Source of the DNA: Forficula auricularia
Taxonomy: Eukaryota > Arthropoda > Insecta > Dermaptera > Forficulidae
DNA length: 64,000 nt
Direction: 5' to 3'
NCBI GenBank assembly: GCA_024734495.1
Contig: JALMQS010000722.1
Location: forward strand, 1,062,254 to 1,126,253
Every line of letters starts with the position of its first letter. The first letter of the stretch is position 1. Both the position numbers and the translations under genes were made by a program. Of the stretch, positions 45,155-56,028 are shown piece after piece. A model generated the notes under the pieces. It saw only the letters and a list, made by a program, of their open reading frames with translations, was not told the DNA's origin and made no database searches.

Positions 45155-45570
45155 AAAGAGTTAACGTGGTGATTTTACATTTTTCTCAAAACAATTTAAC
45201 AAACAAAGTAACCTTAATTTTCAAAAAATATGTTTATACTTTCTAGCTTTAGACTATAATTTAATTTTTTATCAAATAAATTTGTTTATTATCTTGTATG
45301 AAGATACAATAATAAACTTTCTACATATCATATGAGCTGTGGTATCATGGTGCCGGAACGCAACGAAACGCCGTACCGGCACTGGTTTTGGATTATATTT
45401 CCAGGCAAAGACTTCGAGATCCCTCAGGACCCCCGGAATTTCAGCGTAAATTTGCGATGACACCACTGCATATGAGGCAAATCATGCTACTTTCTTCTTG
45501 AATACAGTCCACTCAGCGATCTTTAGTGTTACATTAGCCAAAGCTTTGTCCTTTAACCTGAGATTTTATC
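45155..45570. other. No recognised gene
   Basis: A GC-richer patch at 45340-45470 is open on the minus strand (64 codons, 45272-45466) but has no recognised domain. Confidence 0.4.
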
Positions 45571-45571
45571 A

Positions 45572-45733
45572 AAATAATTTACCTAAAAACTTTTTATGTT
45601 CAATAACTAAGTCAAAAAGCGTGGGGCGCTTCTTTGAGAAGCCTGTAGAGGGTTTTAATTAATTTCGACAAAGTTCCCCGCGCTTTTTGACTTAGTTATT
45701 GGACATAAAAAAGTTTTTAGGTACATTATTTTA
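45572..45733. mobile_element. Short hairpin MITE
   Basis: AATAATTTACCTAAAAACTT, then ATAACTAAGTCAAAAAGCG, is inverted at the right end; arms of about 60 bp flank a spacer of about 40 bp. No coding content. The ends resemble neither the pogo-like nor the hAT families here. Confidence 0.72.
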
Positions 45734-45894
45734 TACCTTTTAGTGCATTACTGGCAAAAGCAAGTTTTTTTAGTTTTTTTTAACTATAATTTATTTTTTT
45801 ACTTTTTAGTCTTAAAATGGGTACATTCCACCCGTACATCGCTAAATTAAAATTAAATTTAACAAAAGTCTAGTATATTTTTCCCAATTTGCCC

Positions 45895-46010
45895 CCACTT
45901 TTGTTAATTTTCATATTTTTACACTTCTGGGAACCCACAGATAATGTATACAAATTTCGGTTGAGTTTGGACCAAAATGGGCCATAATTTCCTGTTAATT
46001 TTTTCAGCTC
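45895..46010 (+). repeat. Module shared with the 10.9-kb tandem repeat
   Basis: CCCCCACTTTTGTTAATTTT, CCACAGATAATGTATACAAA and CGGTTGAGTTTGGACCAAAA correspond in order to the 10.9-11.1 kb unit. It is a single, diverged copy. Confidence 0.6.
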
Positions 46011-47220
46011 GATTGTTTAAATTATTGTATTGTCATCAGTTCTTAATACGTATGCAAATATTCAATTTAATCAGACGCCTTGAAGGTGGTGAAAATTACG
46101 TTGAAAGATTCCGTAATATTGATACATGCATACAGGTCAAGATAATAAAACGAGTTATTTTTAGTCTTGAAAAAAATGATAACAGCTATAAGTAAAATGA
46201 TTTTTTTGAGATTAATAACTATTTATATTATGAGAGATCACACTATATTCAACGATTAGATTTTTATCATGTTAGTGTTTATTAGTTAGAATTATATAGG
46301 TCTTTTGGGCAGATTAGAAAATCTTGGAGAACTAGGAACTAGAAATAATAACCTGAGTTTGTAGCTTCATGGTTGAGAAAGCTAAAGAAATTTCTAGTTA
46401 ATAAGAAAGAAATAATTCTATAAAATAAATTAATTGATAAGCATTCTACCCCATTCCACACTCGCCTTCTTCTCACACCTCACTTTGATCTTGATCCGAA
46501 AGATAAATAAAGAACAAGTTCTTGAGCTTAATTACATTTTATCATTGAGATGAAATTATATTATCAACTTTTCTAAAAGAGATTGTTCTAATAACAATTC
46601 TATACTATTTGAAATCTAATTCAAAAACAGTTTTGTCTTTTTCTATTTTCTCTTTTTTTCTTTCACCTGGCTATAAATAACTGAATTCAGTGAAGTTTTT
46701 TGTCCTCGCTGAAATCAGATCTTCTTGCTAGGTTAGAAATGGTCTTAATCTGGCAATCACTCTTTAGAAATACATTCTTGAGGTCAACGGGAATTGTGAA
46801 GTTAAATCGGAACATCGACAGACGTAAAAAATAACTAAATAAAAATGATGCCAATTACATATGGACAGGTATTAAGCCCTTCTGTCATCCAACTGTGGCG
46901 CCTAGATACTAGATTACAATTCGATTGCAATGGATGACTGTTGCGGGCCGAACCGGTCACGGATATTTTTTCTCGGCGGATTACAAACATATGTAATTAT
47001 AAATTTCAAAGTTGATAAAAATCGAATGACGATTTGATGAGGTTGATAGGAGTTGGATTTTAATAAGTAGCTCGACGAGATGTTGAAATGGCAAGCAATT
47101 AAAAAAACTCTCTTCTTTAATATTATTAGATCAAGTTTATTTGATGGATCAATAATAGTATAAATATTTTTTTAAATAATTTTTTAGGTTTATTAAACTG
47201 AATTTAGGTATTTTGAAAAT
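46011..47220. other. No recognised gene; one GC-richer patch
   Basis: The 72-codon frame at 45977-46195 is unrecognised. About 46870-46985 is GC-richer (GTGGCGCCTAGATAC, GCGGGCCGAACCGGTCACGG) and unique in the window. Confidence 0.4.
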
Positions 47221-47221
47221 G

Positions 47222-47750
47222 AAATTAGTAATTTATAATCTGTCCAAAAACATAAATGTGAAAAAGGGGCCATGTTCGGTACAAACGGCTTCGCCGACAA
47301 AAGAGTTGATATCTAAATGGGTACCAAGTTCCATAGCAGTTGCTTAAATCATAGCTATAGGGATGTACAACTTCAAATGATTTAAAAGAAAATTTGTTAC
47401 GTTCTTTGATATTAAATTTAAAAGTTGGCAAGTTATAATAATCAATAAATTAGGTTTAACGTGATGATATTTAATACAAGTTTAAAATTTAACTACGCTA
47501 GTTGTTTTATTCTATACTACAAACAATTTAGTCGGACATAAAACTTACCAAGTCATAAATTCAATATCAAAGAACCTAACAAATTTTCTTTGAAATCATT
47601 TGAAGAACGTTGTACATTCCTATAGCTATGATTTAAAAACTGCTATGTAACTTGGTACCCGTTCAGAACTCTTTTGTCGGCGAAGCCGGTTGTACCAAAC
47701 TTGGCCCCATTTTCACATTTATTTTTTTGGACATATATCATTAATTTTTG
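47222..47750. mobile_element. Foldback element, arms about 200 bp
   Basis: TGTCCAAAAACATAAATGTG, CGGCTTCGCCGACAAAAGAG, GGTACCAAGTTCCATAGCAG and AATCATAGCTATAGG on the left appear inverted, in reverse order, at 47560-47732. The spacer of about 130 bp is AT-rich. The minus frame 47225-47431 lies inside an arm and is not credible as a gene. Confidence 0.78.
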
Positions 47751-47844
47751 AAAAGTTTTATCCTTTAATTTATCTAAAGAATTACATTTAAACATTTATA
47801 TTGATAATGATTAAATATTACTCATAAAACATCTGTTAAAACCC

Positions 47845-48140
47845 GGTCGGTTTTTCATAAATTTCACCCCTTCATTTCGGGACCCGTAGAAGGGAAAGTT
47901 TCGGTTTTTCAATTTTCTCCTTTATTAATGTGCCAAGCTTTACCAGTATGCCAAATTTTAGAATTCTAGCTTGATTGTATTTTCACTATATGTTAATTAA
48001 GCCTATAATAAATTTCACCCCTTCATTTTAGGTCCTGAAAAAGAGAAAGTTTCACTTTTTCGATTTTTTCCTTTAATTGTAGCCCAAACTCTACCAGTAT
48101 GCCAAATTTCAGCATTCTAGGATCAGCAGAAGTACTTTTT
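47845..48140 (+). repeat. Two-copy tandem repeat, unit about 155 bp
   Basis: ATAAATTTCACCCCTTCATT, GAAAGTTTC, TTTCxxTTTTTTCC, TACCAGTATGCCAAATTT and ATTCTAG occur in order twice (about 47857-47970 and 48008-48123). Unique sequence follows to a G run at 48299-48308. It may be the decayed terminus of an unidentified element. Confidence 0.6.
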
Positions 48141-48297
48141 GATATGTCAGTCAGTGTTAAAAATGGCATTTTTCAGACCTTAATAACTCAAGAACTATAA
48201 TATATTTATTGATGAAATTTCGGATTCTAGGAGTTAAAGTGACCCCTATTATGCATACAAAATGTCAAGTGTGTATGTCTAATAGTTTTTGAGTTAT

Positions 48298-48620
48298 GGG
48301 GGGGGGGGCGGGGGTCGAAAGTAGCTCGAAATGGTAAATATACACATGGTCGGTGCGTCGCCCGTTTTTCCGAACTTGGCTGAAACACCGCCGTGTGTCT
48401 AGATATGTGTTTTTGATTTTTAAAAGAAGTTGAAATTGTTTCGTTATAGCTACGAATGCCTTAATATCAGTTATTAGAAAGTTTTCCGAACAGCAGTAGA
48501 TAAACCCCTGTGACTTAGTCAACATATACTGCGCACATGTACGCTTCTTACTTGGGAACCCCTGGGTCATTTAGCACTCGGAAGCAAGCTGAAATTTCCC
48601 ACCCCTAATAAGTAAAAAGA
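48298..48620. other. G run and GC-richer stretch, unrecognised
   Basis: A run of at least nine G is followed by GCGGGGGTCGAAAGTAGC. The minus frame 48265-48570 (101 codons) crosses it and has no recognised domain. Confidence 0.4.
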
Positions 48621-48647
48621 GTCGGATTCGCATTCCGAAACTATATA

Positions 48648-49760
48648 CCAACTGGAAGATAGCCCGTGGCAAATTTATATATACTATATATATACCGATA
48701 TAAATAAATTTTTTGAATCTAAAACTTGTGCCATTTTTCCTCAGGTATTCTGTTAATCAGTTCTTAATTAAATAATGGGATGAGCGAGACAGAAAGAGCA
48801 AGGGGTAATTTCTTCGTTACAATAGTGTTTTAAAATTTTATCAATAGTAAATTGTGTTATCCATTTTTAATGAATCAATATGTGATTAATGGTTGATCAA
48901 AGAGAAAAATTACATAAACAAATCGTGTCAAAAATACAGTACAATTTAGTTCACAATTAACTTTGAGAAAACTTAAATTTAAATTTTTTCCAAATAAATG
49001 GGACATAATGACAAAATGGCCGGCATATCTTCAAACAGAGAAATAAGGTAACCCCGCCTAAAACATATCTTATTAATATCTTAAAAACTCTTGGGGGAAA
49101 TTTGATTAGATATTCTATTTATTTATTTTTTATTTATTTTATTTTCTACGGAATAAATTCTTTTACATAAGAAGCATACATACACAAAAAACATACTACA
49201 CATACAAATCAGACTCAACCAAATAACAGTCCGAAAATCCAAAAATTCAAACCTCCTAGTTGACATATATTTTGCTTTGTTTTACTTTATTTTATTTTAT
49301 TTACCCAGCATCAGTCTCTTAATACTAGTAAGAGAACAATTGTCAATGTCAATGCCACTGCACATATGATTGATAGTTTATAAACACACTCTGTAAGTAC
49401 ATATGGGTTTTATTTTAAGATCCTATGAGAAATTTTGAGATGTTAACAATACTGATAATTTAGCCATTAAAAACCAGAATGCAAATTAAGGTAATTAAAG
49501 AGATCTCATCAATCAATTAAAATAAATTTATAATTCATATAAAATTTTAAGTTTTTTATTCAATTTTATTATGAAATAAAATTTAATTAGAAATTAATCA
49601 ATTAAGTATAATTATATAATTTATATATATATATATATATATAAATATTGAATTTCCTTTTATTGATAAAAATATAGAACACATTGGATAAAATAAAAAG
49701 AAGTTGTTCTACTTCTCTCAGCTTCTCCAACTGGAAGATAGTCCGTGGCAAAATTTTTAT
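48648..49760 (+). repeat. Pair of short direct repeats about 1.08 kb apart
   Basis: CCAACTGGAAGATAGCCCGT then GGCAAATTTAT (48648-48678) recurs as CCAACTGGAAGATAGTCCGT then GGCAAAATTTTTAT (49727-49760). The sequence between is AT-rich without frames and includes (TA)n. The pair may mark the two ends of an unidentified element. Confidence 0.5.
49619..49646. repeat. (TA)n microsatellite
   Basis: About eleven consecutive TA units. Confidence 0.95.
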
Positions 49761-49764
49761 TGAA

Positions 49765-51293
49765 TGATTAAAATTTGCATCTTGAAAAATGATGTAATAA
49801 CATCAATGAACTTAACTGGATCGAAGGAAGATAGAGATGCTGGGAAAATTCTTTGACGTGGGAATTAAATTTATGTTAGTAGTAATTGAATATTAATCAA
49901 TTTAATGATACATATAATTTGTCAAAAAACTAATGCTTATATAATTTGACTAAAGCTTATATGAATCTCTTTATTGGACTTTTATTTTAAGAATGTATTG
50001 TACTTTTTGTGCAATAAAGAAAAAATATATTAATTAAGCAAATTTCTGGAAAACAGGGTTCTGTTTAAAAAGACCCCTATTAATGTGGATCGAATGACTA
50101 TCAGAGTATATTATAGACATCGAAAACTAAATTTGAAACAAATTTGAGATTAAAGAAGTTATAATGTGTATTCACTTTCCTGAAAATCAAAATTATACTT
50201 TTAATTGAATGCTCGAATGTCAAATTTTATGCAGGGTCAAAAATGAAAAATAAAATATGTATTTTTTATCTTAGAGCTGGAGTATCCCTGTAAAAATATT
50301 TTTAAATTCCATTATATTTAATTTATTTTTTCATTTCAAAATGACGGTGAGGGAGAGTTCCAAAGTGACAGTTTTTATTTAATTAATGTACCTGTCAGCA
50401 CTTAGAAATAAAATTTTAATAGATAGTATTAATTTCAATATGTTAATTTGGTTTAGTTCTCGAATATGAAATATTTTGGAGATTTAATTCTGACCTATCT
50501 TATGTTGGGTCAATGAAAGAGCAGATGATATATAATATATATACACATTATATATTCACCAAGAAGTAAGAGTGTCATGTAGGTAATATTTAAAATTTCC
50601 TGTATAAATGTATATTTTAAGTGCAGGAATATTAAAGTATAACATTAAGAACAAGTTCATGAAAATCTTGAAATGTTGCTAAAATTAGCAATTGAAAAAA
50701 CTCTACTTCACATTCCCAAAGGTGATAAAATATAAATGTAACTAAAATAAATTAACTAAATAAATTTTCAATGAAGAAGTCAAACAACAATAGTATCTTC
50801 TGCTGAGAGAATGATCTTGGATTTCCTAAAAAACATATATCGATATGACATTATTTTAATAGCAAGTCTCTTTTAGGATATGAAAACGTGAAGATGCTTT
50901 GCAAACTTTCATTATATATGGCATGTTACTCGTTAGCATTCTGGACCTCTAATTTTTTTTTTTGATGAGCTTATTTCACAGTTCGAGCGTCTCAAAGAAA
51001 GATACTCAAAGAGTTCTCTGCTTAGCAGGTTTTTTTGATAAGTATTTCTTATCGATGTTGTCTATATTACCTTAATATGAATGGCCTAGTAATTTTAGGG
51101 CACAAATAGAGCGTTAGTATTTCAGGGCTTAACTTGAGAAGATATTGTTTGTTGCTTTGGTCAGATTAATAGAACAAGATGTAGCCTATAATTACATTTC
51201 CAAAATATCTACAATCAACTAATCCGATTACCGAATAGTACATCCTAGAATTTAAATTTTAGTATAAGCAAAATTATTAAGACAGGTGTTTTA
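49765..51293. other. AT-rich stretch, no recognisable feature
   Basis: No frames, termini or repeats recognised. Confidence 0.5.
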
Positions 51294-51295
51294 TA

Positions 51296-51753
51296 CAGGG
51301 TGTTTCAGGAGGAATAGTAAATATATTAGGAGGTGGTAGTATAGACGAATTGCAATAAAAATGCCATATAACATGTGCCCAATCTTTATTGACTACAGTG
51401 ATAGAGCTGAGTTCAATGCATTTTCGTTTCGTGTGTTGGTACACCGGTTGCTATGGGTTGCTATGGGCCTATTTACCGAATGTCAGCAGTAGAGTGTTGA
51501 TGTTCAAGTTGGGAAGTTGTGCTTAGTTTATATTGAAGTTTTAATTGTGATTTGATGGCCAAGTCTACTGTACTATAGCGTGTAAACATGCCGCAGGTAT
51601 TTACACATGTTGAGTATGCCGATATTGGATACATACTGTATCAGCTGTATCTCTGTACTCAATAAAAATTGAACACATGTTATATGACATTTTTTATTGA
51701 AATTCGTCTATACTACCTCCTAAAATATTTACTATTCCTCCTGAAACACCCTG
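51296..51753. mobile_element. 458-bp MITE with CAGGGTGTTTC ends
   Basis: CAGGGTGTTTCAGGAGGAAT is inverted at the right end (finishing CCTGAAACACCCTG) and TA lies just outside both ends (51294-51295, 51754-51755). TIRs extend about 90 bp with some gaps. The interior contains the DUF4817-like start at 51588-51665, so this is a deletion derivative of a Tc1/mariner-type transposon whose first protein segment carries that domain. Confidence 0.85.
51588..51665 (+). pseudogene. DUF4817-like N-terminal remnant (25 codons)
   Basis: The frame reads MPQVFTHVEYADIGYILYQL then YLCTQ and stops. An M-P-x-(F/Y)-(T/S)-x-x-E-Y-A-D start is what I recall for the DUF4817 helix-turn-helix segment encoded at the start of many arthropod transposon proteins. 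Only this stub is left and it runs into the right TIR. Identification is from a short match, so confidence is moderate. Confidence 0.5.
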
Positions 51754-51759
51754 TATAGT

Positions 51760-52538
51760 TATAGACTTGAAAAAAGTGTTTTAATTGATGCTCATGTTTA
51801 TAATTAATTTTTATGTAATTTAATTTTTGTAAATAAAATTTCTTAATTTATTAGATATTTTTTGGAGAATTGAAGTGGAAAGTTTCTCCCATTTACCATT
51901 TAATCATTAGATGCTTGAAGATTATTGTCATTATATCCAAGCTAATCTCAGAAATATTGTTTGCTTTCCATTGATTGTTAAGTCTAAAGAGAGAAACTGC
52001 GACTTGAAAAACTTCAATAGAATACCGCGAAAAAAAACATTCTTATAAAGTTTATCGGCTCGACTAATTATTTCCATGGAATTAAAAAGGGATTAGAAAA
52101 CAGATAAAAATTAATTATCGCATAGATATTTGTTTAAAATAAATCTAATTAATACATCAAGTTGAATTTTCCTCTTAAGCTGAAAGAAAGTGAGTAAGTA
52201 AATGGACACCTGGAAAAAATCAAAGGGGGTCAGGTGAAACTTGACTTCTTCTAACCTGGAACATTGCGAGGGTTGAATTTCACTATAAGTTTAATCTAAA
52301 ATGAAAATGCATATACATTTCCATTTCTTTTCATGGTCTTAAACTCCAAAAATGGAATGGTAGAGTTGAGTTCCGTCATCTTTAGGGAGACTAACTTTCT
52401 TTACAATTGTTTAAAGATCGTAAGAATTTGAAATGCCGAAAGAAGAAACTAAAAGCATTTTTTCCTAGTTGCTTACTTTTCTCGTAGAGTAGAAGTTAAC
52501 TGGTCCAGCGCATCTTTCATACTCATAAAAGAAATATT
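51760..52538. other. AT-rich stretch, no recognisable feature
   Basis: No frames or repeats recognised. Confidence 0.5.
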
Positions 52539-52540
52539 AC

Positions 52541-52632
52541 CTAAAGAAGGTTAAAGGTTTTATGATGTTTCACAGTTAAAATAACTTTAATTAAATTTAT
52601 CTGTGAAACACGACAAAAACCTTTAACTCTCT
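52541..52632. repeat. Short inverted repeat (possible MITE)
   Basis: AAGGTTAAAGGTTTT ... GTTTCACAG is inverted (CTGTGAAAC ... AAAACCTTTAA) around a spacer of about 28 bp. The TTTCACA words recall the arms of the family B foldbacks. Confidence 0.6.
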
Positions 52633-52928
52633 TTAATTGTCAAATGTTAAATTACAAACCAAGTCCGCATTCTCTTAGTTTAATTAATGATAGAAACAGA
52701 ATGCATAATATAGAAAAACAATTCAATTATGTTTCTACTCACTAAAGTCTACAGCAGGGGTGTCCAACCTTTGGCTTACACGGGCCGCATTTGAAGTAAA
52801 AACAAATACCTAGGGCCGCAGATAAAATATCCTAATTCTATTGAAATTTTTTAATAAAAAAGAATTAATAAAATGTAAAATAATGATATCCAACACGACA
52901 AAGAAGCAAAAATATCTTTAAAATATAT

Positions 52929-53104
52929 AACAGGATATAGTAGGGAATTGGATAAAATTAAAAACATAGAGTTTTTAAATGGGCCAGTCGTTTCGTCAAT
53001 TTATTTTGACTACCTCAGTGGATACAAAATTGAGGAAACGTCTGGCCTATTAAAAAAAACTATATGTTTTTAATTTTATCCAATTCCCTACTATTCCTGT
53101 TATA
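52929..53104. mobile_element. Foldback nested in the hAT element
   Basis: AACAGGATATAGTAGGGAAT, TTGGATAAAATTAAAAACAT and AATGGGCCAG on the left are inverted on the right (CTGGCCTATT ... ATTCCCTACTATTCCTGTT). The loop region carries an HHR-like core on the minus strand. Being inside the hAT, it arrived later than the hAT or was copied with it. Confidence 0.72.
52984..53018 (-). ncRNA. HHR-like core, variant
   Basis: Minus strand: CTGAGGT (one change from CTGANGA at A9), extra A, helix II GTCAA/TTGAC with loop AATAAA (five perfect pairs), GAAA, then CGACTGG. Helix II is unlike all other copies yet fully paired. The mutated core base and poor stem III predict inactivity. Confidence 0.4.
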
Positions 53105-53429
53105 AATTTACTATGGATACGAATGATGTAACGTTATCTTAAAAATATTTATATCTAGTAAAATATGGAGTCAAAATATGACAAAATTGTGATTATTTTT
53201 CGATAATCTTGATATATATTTTTTCACATTCAAAATCTAAATTCTGGCCTTTTATTTTTCGAAAATTTTTGAGGAGATTGTCCAATTTCTTCTTATTTAA
53301 AAAAAAAATTAAGTCAAATTGTATCAGACATGTTTTCCAGTAAGTATATAAAAATCTTAATGTTTTAAAGAAATTTATAATTTTATGTCGGGTCGCATGC
53401 GGGTTGGACAGCCCTGCTCTACAGCTTTG

Positions 53430-53915
53430 TAGACTCGAGTTGTTTCAATGTACGGTGTACCTAGAGGAGGAACCCATAGAATAAACTAACCTTAAATCAT
53501 TTAGCTGATACTAGGTACATATAAAATGCAAATCAGATTGTAATGTAAAATAACTTTTAAAATTGTTGGTTATATAATTTATATTCCAATATTTTTATTT
53601 TAATAAAGGTCTACAATATTTAAAGAAAACATTTTTTTTTTAAAAAAAAAAAATGCTTCTCCCCCGAAAAAATTTCTGGTTCGTGCCTTGTTGAAACGTA
53701 AAAAATCCGCTGCTAAGAAAATGTGATTTCGAAAAAAAAATATATATTTACATATTAATTATTAAAGCTCTAATGATCTAGTTTTAAGAAATTTTATTTT
53801 TCAGCAGAGAGTTTACAAAATTTAAAGTTATTTTTATTATTTTATGAAAATAAATTTAATTAATTCGCATTTAAAATGAAGAAGATGAGCAAGTTTAGAA
53901 AACCTAAAGAATTTA
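53430..53915. other. AT-rich stretch, no recognised gene
   Basis: A CTCCCCCGAAAAAATTTCTG phrase near 53660 recalls transposon-derived text but has no defined ends. Confidence 0.45.
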
Positions 53916-53920
53916 AAATA

Positions 53921-54132
53921 ATTTTTTTTTTTTTTTTTTTTTGAATTTTATTAAACCAATTATTTTACACAATTAATGTATACCTCGTATTTTAGCTTGA
54001 GTCCGGAGATTGCTTCTCACCATCGAGTGTCCTAGTTCATATTTAGTCCTTGTTTTTAATAAGAGGAAAAATCTCAATTAGATAAAAAAACCTCTTTTCC
54101 GACAATTATTTCAATTCCATTATTCCCCAATC
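53921..54132 (-). mobile_element. Short retroposon, copy 2
   Basis: A run of about 21 T then GAATTTTATTAAACCAATTA, TCCGGAGATTGCTTCTC, TTAGTCCTTGTTTTTAATAA and CAATTCCATTATTCC match the insertion at 43328-43534. A possible imperfect target duplication is AAGATGAG-x-x-AGTTTA (53882-53897 and 54133-54148, two differences), but it leaves 24 bp between the left repeat and the T run, so I hold it loosely. Confidence 0.75.
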
Positions 54133-54289
54133 AAGATGAGTGAGTTTAATTCATTTCCCTCCATCTCAATCTTTTTCCTAAAATAATTTCTCCAATTAAT
54201 TATTTTTAAATATTAGGTTCGAAAGAATATTCTTGTGGTTTTTAACTATTAAATTCAAATGCACATATCTAAGCTTAAACAAAACTTTA

Positions 54290-54590
54290 TTAATCAAAAT
54301 CAAGACCATTGCAATCAATGCACTTTTGCCAACGAGAAAAATTTGTATTATTCTGGTTGAATAAAATTCTGCTGTTCTGGAGACGACAAACTCGTTGAAT
54401 GCTGTTTCAGCATCTCTCTGGGATTTGAAGCATTTCTCACGTAAGAAGTTGTCGAGATGCTTGAAAAAGTGATATTCGGTGGGCGAGAGAAAAACTTAAA
54501 CGTTTGTGTCCAGTACTGGTTAACAGAAATAGTCCTATCCTTCTCCAAGACAACGCCCCTTCAAAAATTGAACGAATTGGGCTACGGAAC
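54290..54590 (-). pseudogene. mariner transposase C-terminus (left arm)
   Basis: Minus-strand pieces in shifting frames give EYHFFKHLDNFL, REKCFKSQRDAETAFNEFV and RTAEFYSTR, then RWQKCIDCNGLDFD and a stop at 54290-54292. This is the usual C-terminus of mariner transposases, which cut and paste DNA at TA sites using a DDD active site. The catalytic core lies upstream and is absent. At least one frameshift is present near the end, where EFYSTR and RWQKC lie in different frames. Confidence 0.82.
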
Positions 54591-54788
54591 TCTATAGTGT
54601 TTTTCAACGTGTGGGTTGCGACCACCTGGGGATCACGAAGCTTCTATAAGGGGGTCGCGAAACATCAGTAAAAAAAACAAAACAAAGTTTTAAAAAATAT
54701 TTTTATCAGGAAAATGTTAATTAAAGGACATTTGTAGGTTAACACAAATCAACAAGAATAAAAAATACATATGAGTCGCATTTTCATA

Positions 54789-54974
54789 TTAATGTGAAGG
54801 TTGCGCCTGTTTTTCGTTAACTAATTTCTCCCATCGTGGTTCCGTTTTTGCTACACATAGAATTAAATCGTTTTCTAAATTTAAACGATTTCGGTGTTTA
54901 CTTTTTATTTGGGCCATTGACGAAAACGTCAACTCACACAAGTAAGAAGTGGCAAATGGAATTAAACACTTCAA
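54789..54974 (-). pseudogene. hAT transposase C-terminal dimerisation region
   Basis: The frame reads PFATSYLCELTFSSMAQIKS, KHRNRLNLENDLILCVAKTE, PRWEKLVNEKQAQPSH and stops. The pattern LCE-x-x-FS then KxxxRNRL then a terminal QPSH is the hAT C-terminal (dimerisation) domain, closest in style to the ZBED5/FAM200-type family. The dimerisation domain holds the transposase subunits together; the BED finger and catalytic part are missing. Codons run cleanly to the natural stop, so this end is well preserved. Confidence 0.85.
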
Positions 54975-55006
54975 AGCTTATGTGGTTAATTCTGGGTACG
55001 CACGAG

Positions 55007-55668
55007 CGTTATACTGCTCGACAAAAATTAAACAAAAATTTCTTTTCGTAAACCTAATAATGGATTCGAGTAGAGTTTCATACGCTGATTATCATGCAAT
55101 TTCCCGATTTTTTACAACACATCATCGTTTTGAGATATTATCGGTCAAAATGACGAAAAAGGCTATTTTTACCTATTTTCGAGTCCCATTAAATATTAAA
55201 CAACAATATTTGAAATCAAAATATTTTGTTGACGTAATAGAAAACAGCTCCCTCTTGATTTTCAAATTACCACTTGTTTTTCGCTCAATTAGAAGTCGAG
55301 TTATAACAAAAAAACTAAGACTAGGTATTTATGTACGTTTATTATCCTTTATAATCACGTAGTTTTAGTTTTTTAGTTATAACTCGAGTTCTAATTGATC
55401 TAAAAACAAGTGGTAATTCGAAAATAAAATAGGAAGCTGTTTTCTATTAGGCCAACAAAATATTATGATTTCAAATATTGCTGTTTAATATTTAATGGGA
55501 CTTGAAAATAGGTCAAAATGACCTTTTTCGTTATTTTGACAGATAATATCTGCAAAATCCTGACGCGTTCTAAAAAATCGGGAAATTGCATGATAATCAG
55601 CTTATAAAAGTCTACTGGAATCCATTGTTAAGTTTACGGGGTAAATTTTTTGTCGAACAGTGTTATTA
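55007..55668. mobile_element. 660-bp foldback nested in the hAT
   Basis: Left arm phrases GTTATACTGCTCGACAAAAA, TGATTATCATGCAATTTCCC, GTCCCATTAAATATTAAACA and CAAGTGG... appear inverted and in reverse order on the right up to ATTTTTTGTCGAACAGTGTT. The arms are about 310 bp with a spacer of about 40 bp near 55340. The plus frame 54949-55362 runs through it and is not a real gene. This is the third level of nesting in the locus. Confidence 0.75.
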
Positions 55669-55957
55669 ATCTACTATTGTCGTATCGCTTTTCCATGGAG
55701 GCGTTTGGCGATGTAATCGATGTAAAAATATGTCTGTTATAGGTATTTAATTGTGTATTTAGCCGATACCTAATTATAAAAATTGATAAAAATGTTGTAA
55801 GGATTTGATATGTGTAACATAATAAAATACAGGTTACAAACAACCGGGGATAAGGGGTCGTAAATTTTTTTCATACTAAGGGGGTCGCGTCATGAAAAAG
55901 GTATAAAAACACTGCTCTACATCATCTACCTAATTCTACCTAATACTCTAATTTTAT

Positions 55958-56028
55958 TCAACCAGAATAAAAAAGTTGATTCTCGTTGGCAAAACTGCAT
56001 TGATTGCTATGGCCTTTATTTTGATTAA
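55958..56028 (+). pseudogene. mariner transposase C-terminus (inverted right arm)
   Basis: The plus strand encodes SRWQNCIDCYGLYFD and a stop at 56026-56028. It differs from the left arm copy at several codons (RWQKCIDCNGLDFD), so the two arms come from different mariner copies or have diverged since an inversion event. Confidence 0.78.

Larger units (their letters stand above)
52747..53424. mobile_element. hAT element (662 bp), non-autonomous
   Basis: The ends CAGGGGTGTCCAACC and GGTTGGACAGCCCTG are typical hAT termini (52755-53416). The flanking 8-mers GTCTACAG (52747-52754) and CTCTACAG (53417-53424) differ at one base, as for an ageing 8-bp target duplication. Subterminal GGGCCGCA and GGTCGCATGCGG match the usual pattern. 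There is no transposase, and a foldback sits inside at 52929-53104. Confidence 0.85.
54596..55914 (-). mobile_element. hAT element, deleted, minus strand
   Basis: AGTGTTTTTCAACGTGTGGG and its inverse near 55885-55914 (GGGGGTCGCG, AAAAACACTG) are hAT termini with TTGCGACC/GGTCGC subterminal words. The first C of the left end appears lost. Flanking CTCTAT and CTCTAC may be the remains of an 8-bp duplication. Inside are the last 60 or so codons of the transposase (54789-54974) and a later foldback (55007-55668) replacing the rest. Confidence 0.8.

Noticed and set aside
48265..48570. 101-codon minus-strand frame as a gene
   Set aside because: It crosses a homopolymer G run next to a tandem repeat, has no recognised domain and lacks coding-like composition.
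54949..55362. 137-codon plus-strand frame
   Set aside because: It runs through one arm of a foldback nested in an hAT; the inverted arm has no matching frame and no domain is recognised.
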